A stretch of DNA of 64,000 nt from JACPNO01 sp963825405 (GCA_963825405.1 CAWGTB010000004.1:124001-188000); one strand, 5' to 3'; positions 1-9,326 are shown, numbered from the stretch's first letter. The notes: generated by a model not told the origin, from the sequence alone. Made by a program: numbers and translations.

Positions 1-138
1 CTCAGTAGGAAAAGTACGGGCTTTCGATGAATCCGCGTACAGCCCTGAGGCAGGCAGTAGTGACAGTAACGCGCGGCGCGTCCACGGGCGCGGAGACGCC
101 GCATCGAGACCCATAAAACGATGGTAACAATCGCCGGG
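1..138. other. No gene recognised at left edge
   Basis: I see no convincing coding region, RNA or repeat here. The only open frame reads leftwards into the end of the DUF3500 gene and has no recognisable motif. Confidence 0.4.
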
Positions 139-1161
139 TTAGCGGTGGGAACTCTGGTAATGCTCCTTCAACATGTCGAGTCCGAAGTCGCCCGTGAAGT
201 CGCGCCAAACGGCGTGAATGTGATTGGCTTCGTTCTGGGTGTTGTCGTACTCGATCAGGAAGGTGGGGGCTTGAATGCGGTAGTAGTGCGGTCCGCCGCG
301 CTCTTCCACTCCGGCCCAGGCAAAATACAGGTTGTTGCCGGCCTTTTTGAGCTGCTCCATGCGCGCTTGCGCCAGTTCGTCAGGCACGTTGCGGGCGTAG
401 TCGTCGACCAGGGCGGTCAGTAGATCGAGTTGCTTCTTGGTCATCTTGGCAGCGCTGAGTCCGGAAGGCTGGCCGTTGAGCGCGGCTTTGCGGTCGGCTG
501 CGGTCAAAATGTCGGGGTAGGCCTTGGGGGTCACAATGGCGACTTTTTTCTGATCGCGATCAAGCGAGGTCAGCAGTTCGCGGCCCAGATCTTCTTCAGC
601 GGCCAGCACCCGCAGCCCTTTGCGCGGCCCTTCGCGAACTTCCGCCGGATTCGAGCCGAAGAAGCTGGGCGTATCGATCGCGCGGCCGTTCACTACCGTG
701 AAATTCTGGCTGACGTGATGGCCCTCGATGCGATAACCCCACGTGCCCATGTCGCTCGGCTCGCCGAAAATCGTGAAGTAATATTTCTCCGGATTGCGCC
801 GCTCGCCATCGTCCTTTTCCATGACCCGCAGCACGTCTTCCAGGCTCATGATGGTGACGGCTTTCACGTACCCCTGCTGGCTCAGCCCGGCAGCCAGGAG
901 CGCTTGCGCCAGATGTTTTTGCGGCGGCGTCATCTCCCGCAGCGGCAGGCCTTTGCGCTCGCGCGGAATGAAATGCCAGTTGAAACGCTCGTCATCGTGG
1001 AACGGGATCACGGCTTTGGCCCGCTGCTCAGCGCTCAACGAGACCAGAAAGTGGTTGGCGGCCTGGGTCATGACCGACGAGGCGCCGATTCGGTTGTAGG
1101 CGGATACGAGCAAGATGGTTCCTATCGTAAGAACAACCAAGCGGGGAATCAATTGTTTCAT
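139..1161 (-). CDS. DUF3500 domain protein, exported
   Basis: A 340-residue protein of the DUF3500 family, whose biochemical role is unknown. The family signature is visible near the middle: YYFTIFGEPSDMGTWGYRIEGH, followed by HVSQNFTVVNG. A hydrophobic N-terminus (LIPRLVVLTIGTILLVSA) suggests a signal peptide or membrane anchor. I chose the ATG at 1161 because GAGGTG lies about 5 bases upstream; a GTG two codons earlier is the alternative. The neighbouring M23 peptidase gene is on the same strand only 36 bases upstream, so the two may be co-transcribed. Family assignment is firm; function is not known. Confidence 0.85.
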   Translation of the reverse strand: MKQLIPRLVVLTIGTILLVSAYNRIGASSVMTQAANHFLVSLSAEQRAKAVIPFHDDERFNWHFIPRERKGLPLREMTPPQKHLAQALLAAGLSQQGYVKAVTIMSLEDVLRVMEKDDGERRNPEKYYFTIFGEPSDMGTWGYRIEGHHVSQNFTVVNGRAIDTPSFFGSNPAEVREGPRKGLRVLAAEEDLGRELLTSLDRDQKKVAIVTPKAYPDILTAADRKAALNGQPSGLSAAKMTKKQLDLLTALVDDYARNVPDELAQARMEQLKKAGNNLYFAWAGVEERGGPHYYRIQAPTFLIEYDNTQNEANHIHAVWRDFTGDFGLDMLKEHYQSSHR

Positions 1162-1197
1162 GACCACACCTCGGGTGCCGCCAAAATAGGCAGTTTC

Positions 1198-2079
1198 TTA
1201 GAACGGGAGTTCGAATTTGGCCGCGGTCGCCGGCGCTTTCGCCAGGAAGCGGTAAGGATTCACGGGCGCGTGGCGCACGCGGACTTCGTAGTGCAAATGT
1301 GCCGCCGTGACGCGGCCCGATGTGCCCACCGCGCCTATTGACTCGCCCTTGCGAATCTCCTGCCCCGGCATCACGTCGAAACGCGCCAGGTGCGCATAGT
1401 AGGTTTCGTAGCCGTTGCCATGGTCGACAATCACCAGGCGGCCGTAACCGGCGAAACGGGAAGCGAACTCCACAACGCCATCGGCCGTTGCGTGAGCAAT
1501 GGTGCCGATTGGGGCAGAAATATCTACCCCCGTGTGGATCGCGCCCTCACCGGAAAAGGGGTCCGTGCGCTGGCCGTAGCTGCTCATCAACCGGCCATCC
1601 ACCGGCCACATGCTGGGACGGCTGTTGAGATGCCAGCGCCGTGAGAAGTTCCGGTCGAGACTGGCTAGGCTGCTGCTTCGCAGGTAATTGTATTCCTGAA
1701 CGGTTTCGGTAAAAGAGGGAACCAGTTTGCCTTCTTCGGTGATATCGCCCGGACCTTCCAGCCGGCGCTTGATTCCGTACGCGACAGAAACCTCGTTGGC
1801 CAGCGTTTCGAGCGAGGCCAATTGCTCGTTGGTTTGATTTACCACCCGCTGCAAATTCTGGTAGCGGCCCCGTAGGTCTTCCGCTTCCCGGCGCAGGGCG
1901 TTGTAGTTAGCCACTTTCCAGGCCATGCGTGCGTAACTGCCGACGAAGCCGAATACCGAGAAACAGCCCAACAGCGCCAGCGCGAGAATGCCATAAATAA
2001 ATTGATGAGGGATGTGAACGCGACGCAGGCGGCCGTGAAGAGAGTGGGCCAAAACCAAAATGAAATATTGCTGCTTCAT
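1198..2079 (-). CDS. M23 family metallopeptidase (peptidoglycan endopeptidase-like)
   Basis: A 293-residue membrane-anchored peptidase of the LytM/M23 family, expected to cut peptidoglycan cross-links in the periplasm or to activate amidases. It has one N-terminal membrane segment, a coiled-coil stretch around residues 55-90 and a C-terminal M23 domain with the zinc motifs HTGVDISAPIG and HLHYEVR, plus YYAHL. All metal ligands appear present. The start at 2079 has a good ribosome binding site (GGAAGAG). It sits just upstream of the DUF3500 gene on the same strand. Confidence 0.9.
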   Translation of the reverse strand: MKQQYFILVLAHSLHGRLRRVHIPHQFIYGILALALLGCFSVFGFVGSYARMAWKVANYNALRREAEDLRGRYQNLQRVVNQTNEQLASLETLANEVSVAYGIKRRLEGPGDITEEGKLVPSFTETVQEYNYLRSSSLASLDRNFSRRWHLNSRPSMWPVDGRLMSSYGQRTDPFSGEGAIHTGVDISAPIGTIAHATADGVVEFASRFAGYGRLVIVDHGNGYETYYAHLARFDVMPGQEIRKGESIGAVGTSGRVTAAHLHYEVRVRHAPVNPYRFLAKAPATAAKFELPF

Positions 2080-2234
2080 GATCTCTTCCTTCACCTTCCA
2101 ACCAGAGGATGGGAACCTCGCTCAGGCCTTTGAGCGCCCCGGTCCGTGGACTACCCGGACCTTAGATTAACGAACTTTAAACTCTAGCAGCGGGCAAAGT
2201 TGCGTGTCAAGCCTGCTTATTGTTAGCATTCGGC

Positions 2235-3044
2235 GTGTCCACCCGCCTCCCCGGAACCCACTTTCTCAGGAATCTGGTTACCCGGCGGAGCCTGCTGTTT
2301 CAACTGGTTCGGCGGGATTTCCAGCAGCGCTTCGTAGGGTCGGCCGCCGGATGGGTTTGGGCCGTCATCCACCCGCTGGTATTGCTGCTGAGCTGGACCT
2401 TTGTGTTCAGCGTTTGCCTCAAAACTCCTCTTCCCGTGGGGCAGCCCGGCAACTACCCGCTGTTCCTCTTCGCCGGGATGCTGCCATGGCTGCTATTCAG
2501 CGAGACCATCCAGCGATCCTCCACCAGCCTGATCGATCACGCTGGTTTGATCACCAAGACCGTTTTCCCGGCCGAGGTGGTGCCGGTGTCCGTATTCCTG
2601 TCGTCGCTGGTCAGCCACCTGGCGGCATTGGTCCTGGTGATCCTGGCGGCGGCCTTCTGGCTCAACCAGCTCAGCCCGTCTCTGCTCTTTCTCCCCATCT
2701 ATATGGGGTTACTCGGCATGCTAGCTGTAGGAATCGGCTGGATCGCGGCCGGACTTCAGGTTTACCTGCGGGACACTGCTCAATTCCTGAGCGTCGTGCT
2801 GACGTTCTGGTTCTGGCTGACGCCGATTCTGATCACTGAGGACAAATTTCCCCGCCGCCTGCGCTTCCTGATATCGGGGAATCCGCTAGCTTATTTCGTG
2901 CGCGCGTACAGGGACGCGCTGCTGTCGGCGCGCCTGCCGAAATTCGAGGATTTAGCCGTCGCCGCCGCCTGCGCCATTACGGCGTTCGTGATCGGCGGCC
3001 TGTTTTTCCGCTACATGAAACGCGGCTTTGCCGACGTGCTTTAA
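2235..3044 (+). CDS. ABC-2 type permease, polysaccharide/O-antigen export type
   Basis: A roughly 269-residue integral membrane protein resembling Wzm/TagG/KpsM permeases that export polysaccharide with a partner ATPase. The N-terminal segment RRDFQQRFVGSAAGWVWAVIHP is typical, followed by about six membrane helices and the late motif GNPLAYFVRAYRDALL. I chose GTG at 2235; a TTG at 2220 is possible and neither has a strong ribosome binding site. The usual ATPase and glycosyltransferases are absent from the window. The gene converges on the oxidoreductase at 3041 with a 4-base overlap of stop codons, so no operon partner lies downstream. Confidence 0.82.
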   Translation: MSTRLPGTHFLRNLVTRRSLLFQLVRRDFQQRFVGSAAGWVWAVIHPLVLLLSWTFVFSVCLKTPLPVGQPGNYPLFLFAGMLPWLLFSETIQRSSTSLIDHAGLITKTVFPAEVVPVSVFLSSLVSHLAALVLVILAAAFWLNQLSPSLLFLPIYMGLLGMLAVGIGWIAAGLQVYLRDTAQFLSVVLTFWFWLTPILITEDKFPRRLRFLISGNPLAYFVRAYRDALLSARLPKFEDLAVAAACAITAFVIGGLFFRYMKRGFADVL

Positions 3045-4369
3045 GCCATCGTCATGGTCTGCGGATCCCACTGGCACACACGCTTCTCGAAATAGCTGAC
3101 ATTGGAGAGCAGGGCCGGGCCGGCGGCGCGGAAGCCGAACGTCGGGTCTTCGATAACCGGCTTGCGCGTCCGTACGGAAGCGAAAAAGTTGCGGTGATGG
3201 TCGCGATGATCGCTGTAGCCGCGCGGCGGCAAGTATTTGTCCTCGCTCTTGGGACGAATGCTGTCTGCGTTGGCGGGCAGTTTGGGATATTGCTGGTTGT
3301 ATTTTTCCAGGAACTGTTCCTGCGTTTTCTTGGCAAACGTGTTGATCTCGTAGCCCGGCTCACTTTCCCGCGGCTGCTTGGAGATGGTGACGCCATCGTC
3401 GATTTTGAGAATCCCCTCCGTGCCGACAAAGCGGAATCCGGAAGTTTCGCCCGCGCCGTTCACGAAATTGACGCGCAGCGCCAGATTGAAACCCGGGTAA
3501 TCGTAGAGCCCGAGCAGCACGTCGGGCACATCGCGGCCGTCTTTCCAGAAACGCAAGCCGCCGGTGGCGTAGACGCGGGTGGGGCCAATCGCGCCAGTCA
3601 CGAAATGCATGCCGCTGAACAAATGCACGAACAGATCCCCAGCCACGCCAGTGCCATAATCGCGATAATTGCGCCAGCGGAAGAGGCGCATTGGCTCAAA
3701 CGCCACTTTGGGCGCGCGGCCCAGGAAGCGGTCCCAATCCACGGTCTGCTCGGAGGCGTCCGGCGGGATGGAATATTGCCATGCGCCGAGCGCCGAATTG
3801 CGGTCCCACCACGCCTCCACCATATTCAATTCGCCAATGGCGCCAGACTGCAATAACTCCTTGGCCTTTTGATACACGATGGAACTGACGCGCTGGCTGC
3901 CCACCTGCATAATGCGGCCGGTCTTTTGCTGCGTTGCGATCACGGCCTTGCCGTCTTCGATGCGCTGTACCATCGGCTTTTCGCAGTAGACGTCTTTGCC
4001 GGCGTTCATGGCGTCGATCGCAATCTGCGAATGCCAGTGGTCGGGGGTGGCGATAACCACGGCGTCGATGTCTTTGCGCGCCAGCACTTCGCGATAGTCG
4101 CGCGTGGTGAATAGCGAATTGCCGTGGACTTCGCGGGCGCGGTCCAGCCGGCCCTGGTAGATATCGGCAACGGCGATCAGTTGAACGCCGGGCTGGGCGA
4201 GGGCGGATTCCGTGTCGCCGGTCCCCATGCCGCCCAGGCCGATGGTGGCGAAGCCGATGCGGTCGCTGGCGGGAACCTTGCTGCCTTCCTGGGCGGAGGC
4301 CAGGCCCGAAGCCGCCAGACTGGCCGCGGCTGTGGTTTTCAGGAAATGACGTCGCGTAGACATGCTCAT
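3041..4369 (-). CDS. Tat-exported Gfo/Idh/MocA family oxidoreductase
   Basis: A 442-residue NAD(P)-dependent oxidoreductase of the Gfo/Idh/MocA superfamily, probably acting on a sugar or inositol-type substrate outside the cytoplasm. The N-terminus STRRHFLKTTAAASLAASG is a twin-arginine signal. The dinucleotide fold follows (ATIGLGGMGTGD), then TPDHWHSQIAIDAMNAGKD and the conserved EKP motif. Length fits the exported subfamily common in Acidobacteria and Planctomycetes. Substrate cannot be told from sequence. The 3' end overlaps the convergent ABC permease gene. Confidence 0.92.
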   Translation of the reverse strand: MSMSTRRHFLKTTAAASLAASGLASAQEGSKVPASDRIGFATIGLGGMGTGDTESALAQPGVQLIAVADIYQGRLDRAREVHGNSLFTTRDYREVLARKDIDAVVIATPDHWHSQIAIDAMNAGKDVYCEKPMVQRIEDGKAVIATQQKTGRIMQVGSQRVSSIVYQKAKELLQSGAIGELNMVEAWWDRNSALGAWQYSIPPDASEQTVDWDRFLGRAPKVAFEPMRLFRWRNYRDYGTGVAGDLFVHLFSGMHFVTGAIGPTRVYATGGLRFWKDGRDVPDVLLGLYDYPGFNLALRVNFVNGAGETSGFRFVGTEGILKIDDGVTISKQPRESEPGYEINTFAKKTQEQFLEKYNQQYPKLPANADSIRPKSEDKYLPPRGYSDHRDHHRNFFASVRTRKPVIEDPTFGFRAAGPALLSNVSYFEKRVCQWDPQTMTMA

Positions 4370-4476
4370 ACTCTATCGCAATGGTATTCTCGACCGAAGT
4401 GCGGAAAGTGTCGGACCTGTTGGCCCCGCTGGGGCGTATGAGCAGAGGGCGGAAAGAGCTGCGTAATATCTAACTA

Positions 4477-4758
4477 ATGTATCCACCTCGGAAAGAATCT
4501 GATGCTGTTCGGCTAGAAAGAAATCGGACGCAAGGGGTCTGGGTGCTCGCCATTTTGTGGGTATGTTTCGGGCTGTTCTCCATATTGACCTATCACAGGA
4601 TGCTCCTAGGCACGGCGCAAATTGTTGCTGGATTGGGCTCGGTCACCAATGAGATCTTGGCGAAAAAGGCAGTCTCCAAAAAATGGCGCACCCTGTTCAA
4701 CATTTCGGCCGTGATCATATTCTTGGCTATCGGTTTGGGCTTGTTTTTTGGAAGGTAG
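4477..4758 (+). CDS. Small membrane protein, unknown
   Basis: A 93-residue protein with two predicted membrane helices (around WVLAILWVCFGLFSILTYH and FNISAVIIFLAIGLGLFFG) and a basic N-terminus. I do not recognise the family. It starts about 100 bases from the divergent oxidoreductase and ends close to the PAP2 gene, with which it may be transcribed. The hydrophobic pattern makes it credible as a real gene, but no function can be assigned. Confidence 0.6.
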   Translation: MYPPRKESDAVRLERNRTQGVWVLAILWVCFGLFSILTYHRMLLGTAQIVAGLGSVTNEILAKKAVSKKWRTLFNISAVIIFLAIGLGLFFGR

Positions 4759-4777
4759 CCCATTAGCCTCGGCCGAA

Positions 4778-5632
4778 GTGCGCGCGACCGAATGGCTGCT
4801 GATCGGCTACTTCGCCTATACCTCCGTCCTGGCTATGCTGCTGCCACTGGATTTTGCGGTCCGTGTGCAGACACTGGTGGGCAATCTCACCATCTTCGCG
4901 GCATTTGCGTTGATCCATTGGCTGCGCCCGCGGCCGTGGCTCGACATCGTGCGCGACTGGCTGCCGCTCGCGCTCACCCTCACCGCCTACCGGCAGATGG
5001 GTTGGTTCGCTCCCGAGCGCCACACCTATGAACTCGAGCGCGCGTGGATCGTCTGGGACCGCCTTCTGCTGCGCGACTGGGGACTGCGCGCGGCCATCGA
5101 AGCGCTAGGCCCGCTGCTGCCCGGAATCCTGGAAATTTCCTATCTGCTGGTGTACGCGATCGGCGCGTTCGGCGTGGCCATGCTTTATGTCTATGGCGAG
5201 CGGGATCGCGTGGATCGCTTCCTGTTTCTGGCCGTGCTGGGACTGCTGCTTTCCTACGCGCAGTTTCCCTTTTGGCCGTCCGAACCGCCGCGCACGGTCT
5301 TCCCCGGCAAGGATTTTCCAACCGTGATGACAGTGTTTCGCAGATTCAACTGGTACCTTCTGGGCGGGTACGGAATCCATACCAGCGTGTTTCCCAGCGC
5401 GCACGTGTCCGGCGCATTTGCCGCGGCCTGGAGCATGATGCGGACTTTGCCGGAACGGCCCTGGGTGGGGCGCGCGCTGCTGATGCTCGCGATCCTGATA
5501 GCGGTGGCAACAGTCTATGGACGCTATCACTACGCGGTGGACGCGCTGGCGGGATTCGGCGTCAGCGTGGTGGCGCTGGCCCTAGCTTTTCTTGTCGGAC
5601 GAAGAGGAAGTGGCGGGAGCGCCCGGCTTTGA
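4778..5632 (+). CDS. PAP2 superfamily phosphatase, membrane
   Basis: A roughly 284-residue integral membrane protein of the PAP2 superfamily, which includes lipid phosphate and undecaprenyl-pyrophosphate phosphatases and inositol-phosphoceramide-synthase-like enzymes. The second and third phosphatase motifs are visible as PSAHVSG and GRYHYAVDALAG, with the two histidines and aspartate in place. The first motif is less clear (FWPSEPPRTVFPGKDFP). Start is uncertain: GTG at 4778 leaves a short gap after the preceding gene, while TTG at 4748 would overlap it. The 3' end overlaps the opposing zinc-ribbon gene by 51 bases. Confidence 0.83.
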   Translation: MRATEWLLIGYFAYTSVLAMLLPLDFAVRVQTLVGNLTIFAAFALIHWLRPRPWLDIVRDWLPLALTLTAYRQMGWFAPERHTYELERAWIVWDRLLLRDWGLRAAIEALGPLLPGILEISYLLVYAIGAFGVAMLYVYGERDRVDRFLFLAVLGLLLSYAQFPFWPSEPPRTVFPGKDFPTVMTVFRRFNWYLLGGYGIHTSVFPSAHVSGAFAAAWSMMRTLPERPWVGRALLMLAILIAVATVYGRYHYAVDALAGFGVSVVALALAFLVGRRGSGGSARL

Positions 5633-5959
5633 CTCGGATTTAGTTTCCGATTTCGTCTCGGATTTCGACTCGGACTTCGAATCCGATTTGGACTCGGATT
5701 TGGATGCCGAATCGCTGGATCCAGAATCCTTGTGCGAGTCTTTATGAGATTTTTCGTGCGTCGACTTGCCGTTCGCGGACTTGGTCCCGTAGTCCGTCAC
5801 ATACCAGCCGGTGCCTTTGAAATTGAGCGAAGGCACTGAAATCAGACGCTCCACTTCACCGCCGCAGGCGTCGTGCGTCTTCAGCGGCTCATCGACAAAC
5901 TTCTGCCGGACCTCAAAAAGGGCGCCGCAAGATTTACATTTGTACTCGTACAATGGCAT
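5582..5959 (-). CDS. FmdB-type zinc ribbon protein with Ser/Lys-rich tail
   Basis: A 125-residue protein. Residues 1-45 are a FmdB/CxxC_CxxC_SSSS zinc ribbon (MPLYEYKCKSCGALFEV, then DACGG), a family often predicted to be regulatory. The second half is low complexity: about nine SESKSDSK-like repeats rich in Ser, Lys, Asp and Glu, ending in SSSSDKKS. The tail is encoded by a short tandem repeat and its last 51 bases overlap the end of the opposing PAP2 gene. The ribbon is clear; the role of the tail is unknown. Confidence 0.87.
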   Translation of the reverse strand: MPLYEYKCKSCGALFEVRQKFVDEPLKTHDACGGEVERLISVPSLNFKGTGWYVTDYGTKSANGKSTHEKSHKDSHKDSGSSDSASKSESKSDSKSESKSETKSETKSESKPGAPATSSSSDKKS

Positions 5960-6047
5960 GAAAGGCCGAACCGCTTGATTTCATTGTAGCAAATCCTAGT
6001 TCCCTACCGGCTAACGAGCGTCCATCCCCAACGTCTAAGTAGATGAG

Positions 6048-6290
6048 ATGCGCAGGCGATTTTCCAAAAGAATGCTGTGGTTGGCGGTGATTCCGGTAAT
6101 TCTCGCAAGCGGCGTGATCCAATCCAACGCCAGATGCGCTTACTGCAAGTCCGAATTCCGCAAATATTTCGATGGCCTGGGCGCGACGGAGGCCGCGGTG
6201 AATCCCGTGGAGCGCGTTATTTTCAGCTTCCTGCTGGCAAACACCGAGCAGACTCCAACCCCGCGGCCGGAATCCTCCAGCCATCTGTAG
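6048..6290 (+). CDS. Small exported protein, unknown
   Basis: An 80-residue protein with a basic N-terminus and hydrophobic segment (RMLWLAVIPVILASGVIQSNA) that looks like a signal peptide, followed by a CAYC pair and a polar C-terminus. I do not recognise the family. It stands alone between two minus-strand genes and ends 2 bases from the TPR gene's stop. Confidence 0.5.
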   Translation: MRRRFSKRMLWLAVIPVILASGVIQSNARCAYCKSEFRKYFDGLGATEAAVNPVERVIFSFLLANTEQTPTPRPESSSHL

Positions 6291-6292
6291 CG

Positions 6293-7603
6293 CTACGCCG
6301 CAGGTCTCTTCTTAGCCGGGGCCTTCTTGGGCGCAGGCTTGGGACCGGTATCCTTCACGGGCCATCCGGACAATTTTTCCTTGTCCACCTCGAAGATCAC
6401 CATGAAGGGTTCCTTGGTGAATTCCTTGGCCACACCCCTGAATTCGATTTCGGTGCCCGGGTCGGCTTTTCCAGGAAGCGCTTCCTCGAACTTCAGAGTG
6501 GCATCGGGCGTGGTTCCGTCGCCGATCGAGACCACAACTTCTTTAGGCTTGAGCGCGGGCTTGATGGAAATAATCTTGCCTTTGAAATTCATTGGGATTT
6601 CGGCGTCCTTCAGGCTGGAACTGAAGTACGCATCGCCATTAGGCCCGGTGAGTTCAGTCTTGATCGTTCTCCACAAGGCCAGTTCGGGATTCTTCCTCTT
6701 GAAGTCCTCGTCGCCCTTGGCGGCGATTTCGTTAACATCCTCAATCTTGAAGTTAGCCGGCGGCATGGGTGAAGCCAGAGCCACTTTGCGTAACTCCGCC
6801 AAGCCCGGTTCGTCTTTGCCGTGGAAGCGGTTGTACGCGTTTACGAAATAGGTGTCGACGGTTTTCAGGAACGCGGGCGCGAGGCCGCCCTGGTCGGTGG
6901 GGAGTGAAGCGGCGCGCGCAAAATGGAACAGCGCTTCCGATTGCCGCGCGGGATTCTTCTCGCCCAGGATCACCGTGCCCAGCCAATACGATACTTGCGC
7001 GTTATTGGGGTTCAGCTCCAGGCTTTTGGCGAAGTGCTTTTCAGTACTGTCGTCAAACGCTTTGCGCGTGAGACCGATCCAGCCGAGCGTCGTGTGCGCC
7101 AGGGTTTCGAGATCGAGGCGGGCCTTTTTCCAGTCCTCATCTTTCGCGGCGGCAGGTTTCTTGTCCATCGCGAAGAGAGCGTCGGCATTGGAGATCAACC
7201 CGTTGGCCGCTTGTTCTCCGATAGCCAACTGCTCGGGTGTGGGCTTTGGTATCCGCTGCACATTCACCATCGCCAGAGCCAGCGCCTGCAAATTTTTTGG
7301 ATCCGCCTGCAAAGCTGCACCGGCGACTTCGATCACTTTGTCCGGTTGATTCAGGCGGGCGTACGCATCCATCAGGAACTGCGTGCGCTCCGAGCTATAC
7401 TCGCTAGCCGGGTACTTCTGTTGCCAGGTAGTTAGCAACGCGAGCCTCTTATTGAGGTCCTGCTCTTTGCTGATGCTGTCGAAGAGGTCGTACTCTCCCC
7501 GGTCCTTCCAATTCTTGGCCGGAGCCTGGGCCTGGAGCGAGACGAGCCCTATGGCTCCCACCACCAGAATCGCTAGCGAAGCTTTTAATACTCGATCCAA
7601 CAC
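6293..7603 (-). CDS. TPR repeat protein, exported
   Basis: A 436-residue protein with a signal peptide (residues 1-25, SLAILVVGAIGLVSLQAQ) and tetratricopeptide-like helices from about residue 35 to 290, including a block reading KHFAKSLELNPNNAQVSYWLG. The C-terminal part is a beta-rich domain of about 100 residues, ending in a Lys/Pro/Ala tail. I chose the GTG at 7603 because AGGAGG lies 7 bases upstream and the protein then begins directly with a signal peptide; a longer in-frame start to 7708 would put 35 non-signal residues in front. Likely a periplasmic scaffold protein; partners unknown. Confidence 0.78.
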   Translation of the reverse strand: MLDRVLKASLAILVVGAIGLVSLQAQAPAKNWKDRGEYDLFDSISKEQDLNKRLALLTTWQQKYPASEYSSERTQFLMDAYARLNQPDKVIEVAGAALQADPKNLQALALAMVNVQRIPKPTPEQLAIGEQAANGLISNADALFAMDKKPAAAKDEDWKKARLDLETLAHTTLGWIGLTRKAFDDSTEKHFAKSLELNPNNAQVSYWLGTVILGEKNPARQSEALFHFARAASLPTDQGGLAPAFLKTVDTYFVNAYNRFHGKDEPGLAELRKVALASPMPPANFKIEDVNEIAAKGDEDFKRKNPELALWRTIKTELTGPNGDAYFSSSLKDAEIPMNFKGKIISIKPALKPKEVVVSIGDGTTPDATLKFEEALPGKADPGTEIEFRGVAKEFTKEPFMVIFEVDKEKLSGWPVKDTGPKPAPKKAPAKKRPAA

Positions 7604-7859
7604 TTGACAGCCTCCTGCTATATCACGCCGATTTTCGAGGCAGATTTCCGCCTCCGCCATTCGGCCACCGGTCTGCGGGGCCAACGGACACTTGCGGAGT
7701 ATAACCAAACCACACTATTAGCGCAACATGAGTCACGAGCATAGAAATTTTCTATCGGGCCAGCACAAGGGTGCCATAGTATGTGACGCCGCCAAGCCGC
7801 TGCCAGTTCCCTCCTCCGCGGTCGCCGGGACCTTAGAGGCGTGGCCAAACGGACCAATC

Positions 7860-9326
7860 ATGCTAGAATTCGCGCATCGCATGCGCTATCTGGACCTCGC
7901 GGTGATCGCCGCGTACCTGATCGGCATCACCTGGTTCGGAGCGCGTTTTGGCCGCGGCCAGAAGGGCCTGAAAGATTATTTACTGGGTGGCCGGACGGCG
8001 CCCTGGTGGGCCATTAGTCTCTCCATTGTTTCGGCCGAAACCAGCACCCTCACCATCGTCGGGACGCCGGCGCTCTCCTTCGGCGGCAACATGGGATTCC
8101 TGCAAATCGTATTCGGCTACCTGGCGGCGCGCATCGTGATTGTGACGCTGCTGCTGCCGCACTATTTTCGCGGCGAGCTGTTTACGGCTTATGAATTGAT
8201 GCGCCGGCGGTTCGGCGAACGCGTGCGTCGGGTGACGGCGTTCGTCTTTCTGGTAACCCGCGCACTGGCCGAGGGGGTGCGCGTTTTCGCCATTGCCATT
8301 GTGATTTCGGTGGTGCTCAACACTTCCGAAATTCCATCCATCCTGCTCATCGTGGCGCTCACGCTTTTTTACACTTTTGAAGGCGGCATGACTGCCGTGA
8401 TCTGGACCGATGTGGTGCAGATGGCGCTCTATGTGGCGGGCGCGCTGCTCAGCTTCTGGATATTGCTGGACCGCATTCCAGGCGGCTGGGCGCATGTCGC
8501 GGCGATTGCAGGACCGGCGGGCAAATTCCAGATTTTCGATTTCGATTTCGCCTGGACCCGGCAGTTCTTCGCGCGCCCCTACACCTTTTGGGCGGGCGTG
8601 CTGGGCGGCTGCTTTCTCACGACGGCAAGCCATGGCACCGATCAATTGATCGTGCAGCGCCTGCTGAGCGCTCGCAGTGAATCCGAAAGCCGGCGCGCGC
8701 TGCTGGCCAGTTGGGGACTCGTCATGTTTCAGTTCACTTTGTTCCTGCTGGTGGGAATTGCTCTATTCGTTTACCATCGCGACACCGGCTTGCCCGCACC
8801 CATTCGCACGGATCGCATTTATCCGGAGTTTGTCTGGCGGCAACTGCCGCCGGGAGCCGCCGGGTTGGTGATCGCCGCGATTCTGGCCGCTGCCATGGCC
8901 AATCTCAGCGCGGCGCTGAACGCGCTGGCCTCCACCACGGTGATCGATTTTTACCGCCCGCTCGCGCCCCATCGCGACGATGCGCATTTTCTGCGTTGGG
9001 CGCGTATCGCCACCGTGCTCTGGGGCGTGGTGCTTGTTGGGATCGGAATTCTGGCGCGCAATTGGGGTTCGGTGCTGGAATCGGGACTCTCGGTAGCTTC
9101 CATCACTCTAGGGCTTTTGTTGGGCGTTTTTCTGCTTGGCGTCCTCACGCGCCGCGTGCACGGAAATGCGGCGATTGCAGGCGTGGCCGGGGGGCTCATC
9201 GCCATCCTATATGTGCGCTTCTTCACCACCATCGCCTTCACCTGGTGGGTGCTCATCGGCACCACGGCAACATTCGCGTTTGGGTATCTGGCATCGCTGT
9301 TCATACACTCGGGGGAATCCTCATGA
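7860..9326 (+). CDS. Sodium:solute symporter family transporter
   Basis: A roughly 488-residue protein of the SSS family with about 13 membrane helices, catalysing sodium-coupled uptake of a sugar, vitamin or organic acid. Typical landmarks are DYLLGGRTAPWWAISLSIV near the N-terminus, STLTIVGTPALSFGGN and FTFEGGMTAVIWTDVVQ-like sequence in the middle. The start could be ATG 7860 or ATG 7881; neither has a strong ribosome binding site. The stop overlaps the start of the next transporter gene (ATGA), showing translational coupling. Confidence 0.9.
   Translation: MLEFAHRMRYLDLAVIAAYLIGITWFGARFGRGQKGLKDYLLGGRTAPWWAISLSIVSAETSTLTIVGTPALSFGGNMGFLQIVFGYLAARIVIVTLLLPHYFRGELFTAYELMRRRFGERVRRVTAFVFLVTRALAEGVRVFAIAIVISVVLNTSEIPSILLIVALTLFYTFEGGMTAVIWTDVVQMALYVAGALLSFWILLDRIPGGWAHVAAIAGPAGKFQIFDFDFAWTRQFFARPYTFWAGVLGGCFLTTASHGTDQLIVQRLLSARSESESRRALLASWGLVMFQFTLFLLVGIALFVYHRDTGLPAPIRTDRIYPEFVWRQLPPGAAGLVIAAILAAAMANLSAALNALASTTVIDFYRPLAPHRDDAHFLRWARIATVLWGVVLVGIGILARNWGSVLESGLSVASITLGLLLGVFLLGVLTRRVHGNAAIAGVAGGLIAILYVRFFTTIAFTWWVLIGTTATFAFGYLASLFIHSGESS

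Noticed and set aside
5640..5760. Tandem repeat in the FmdB-like gene considered as a CRISPR or regulatory array
   Set aside because: The unit is about 12 bases, lies in frame and encodes a Ser/Lys/Asp/Glu tail, so it is a coding microsatellite.
8711..9322. An N-terminal extension of the APC permease
   Set aside because: It is a shadow frame within the sodium symporter gene; the ATGA overlap at 9323 gives a normal permease start.
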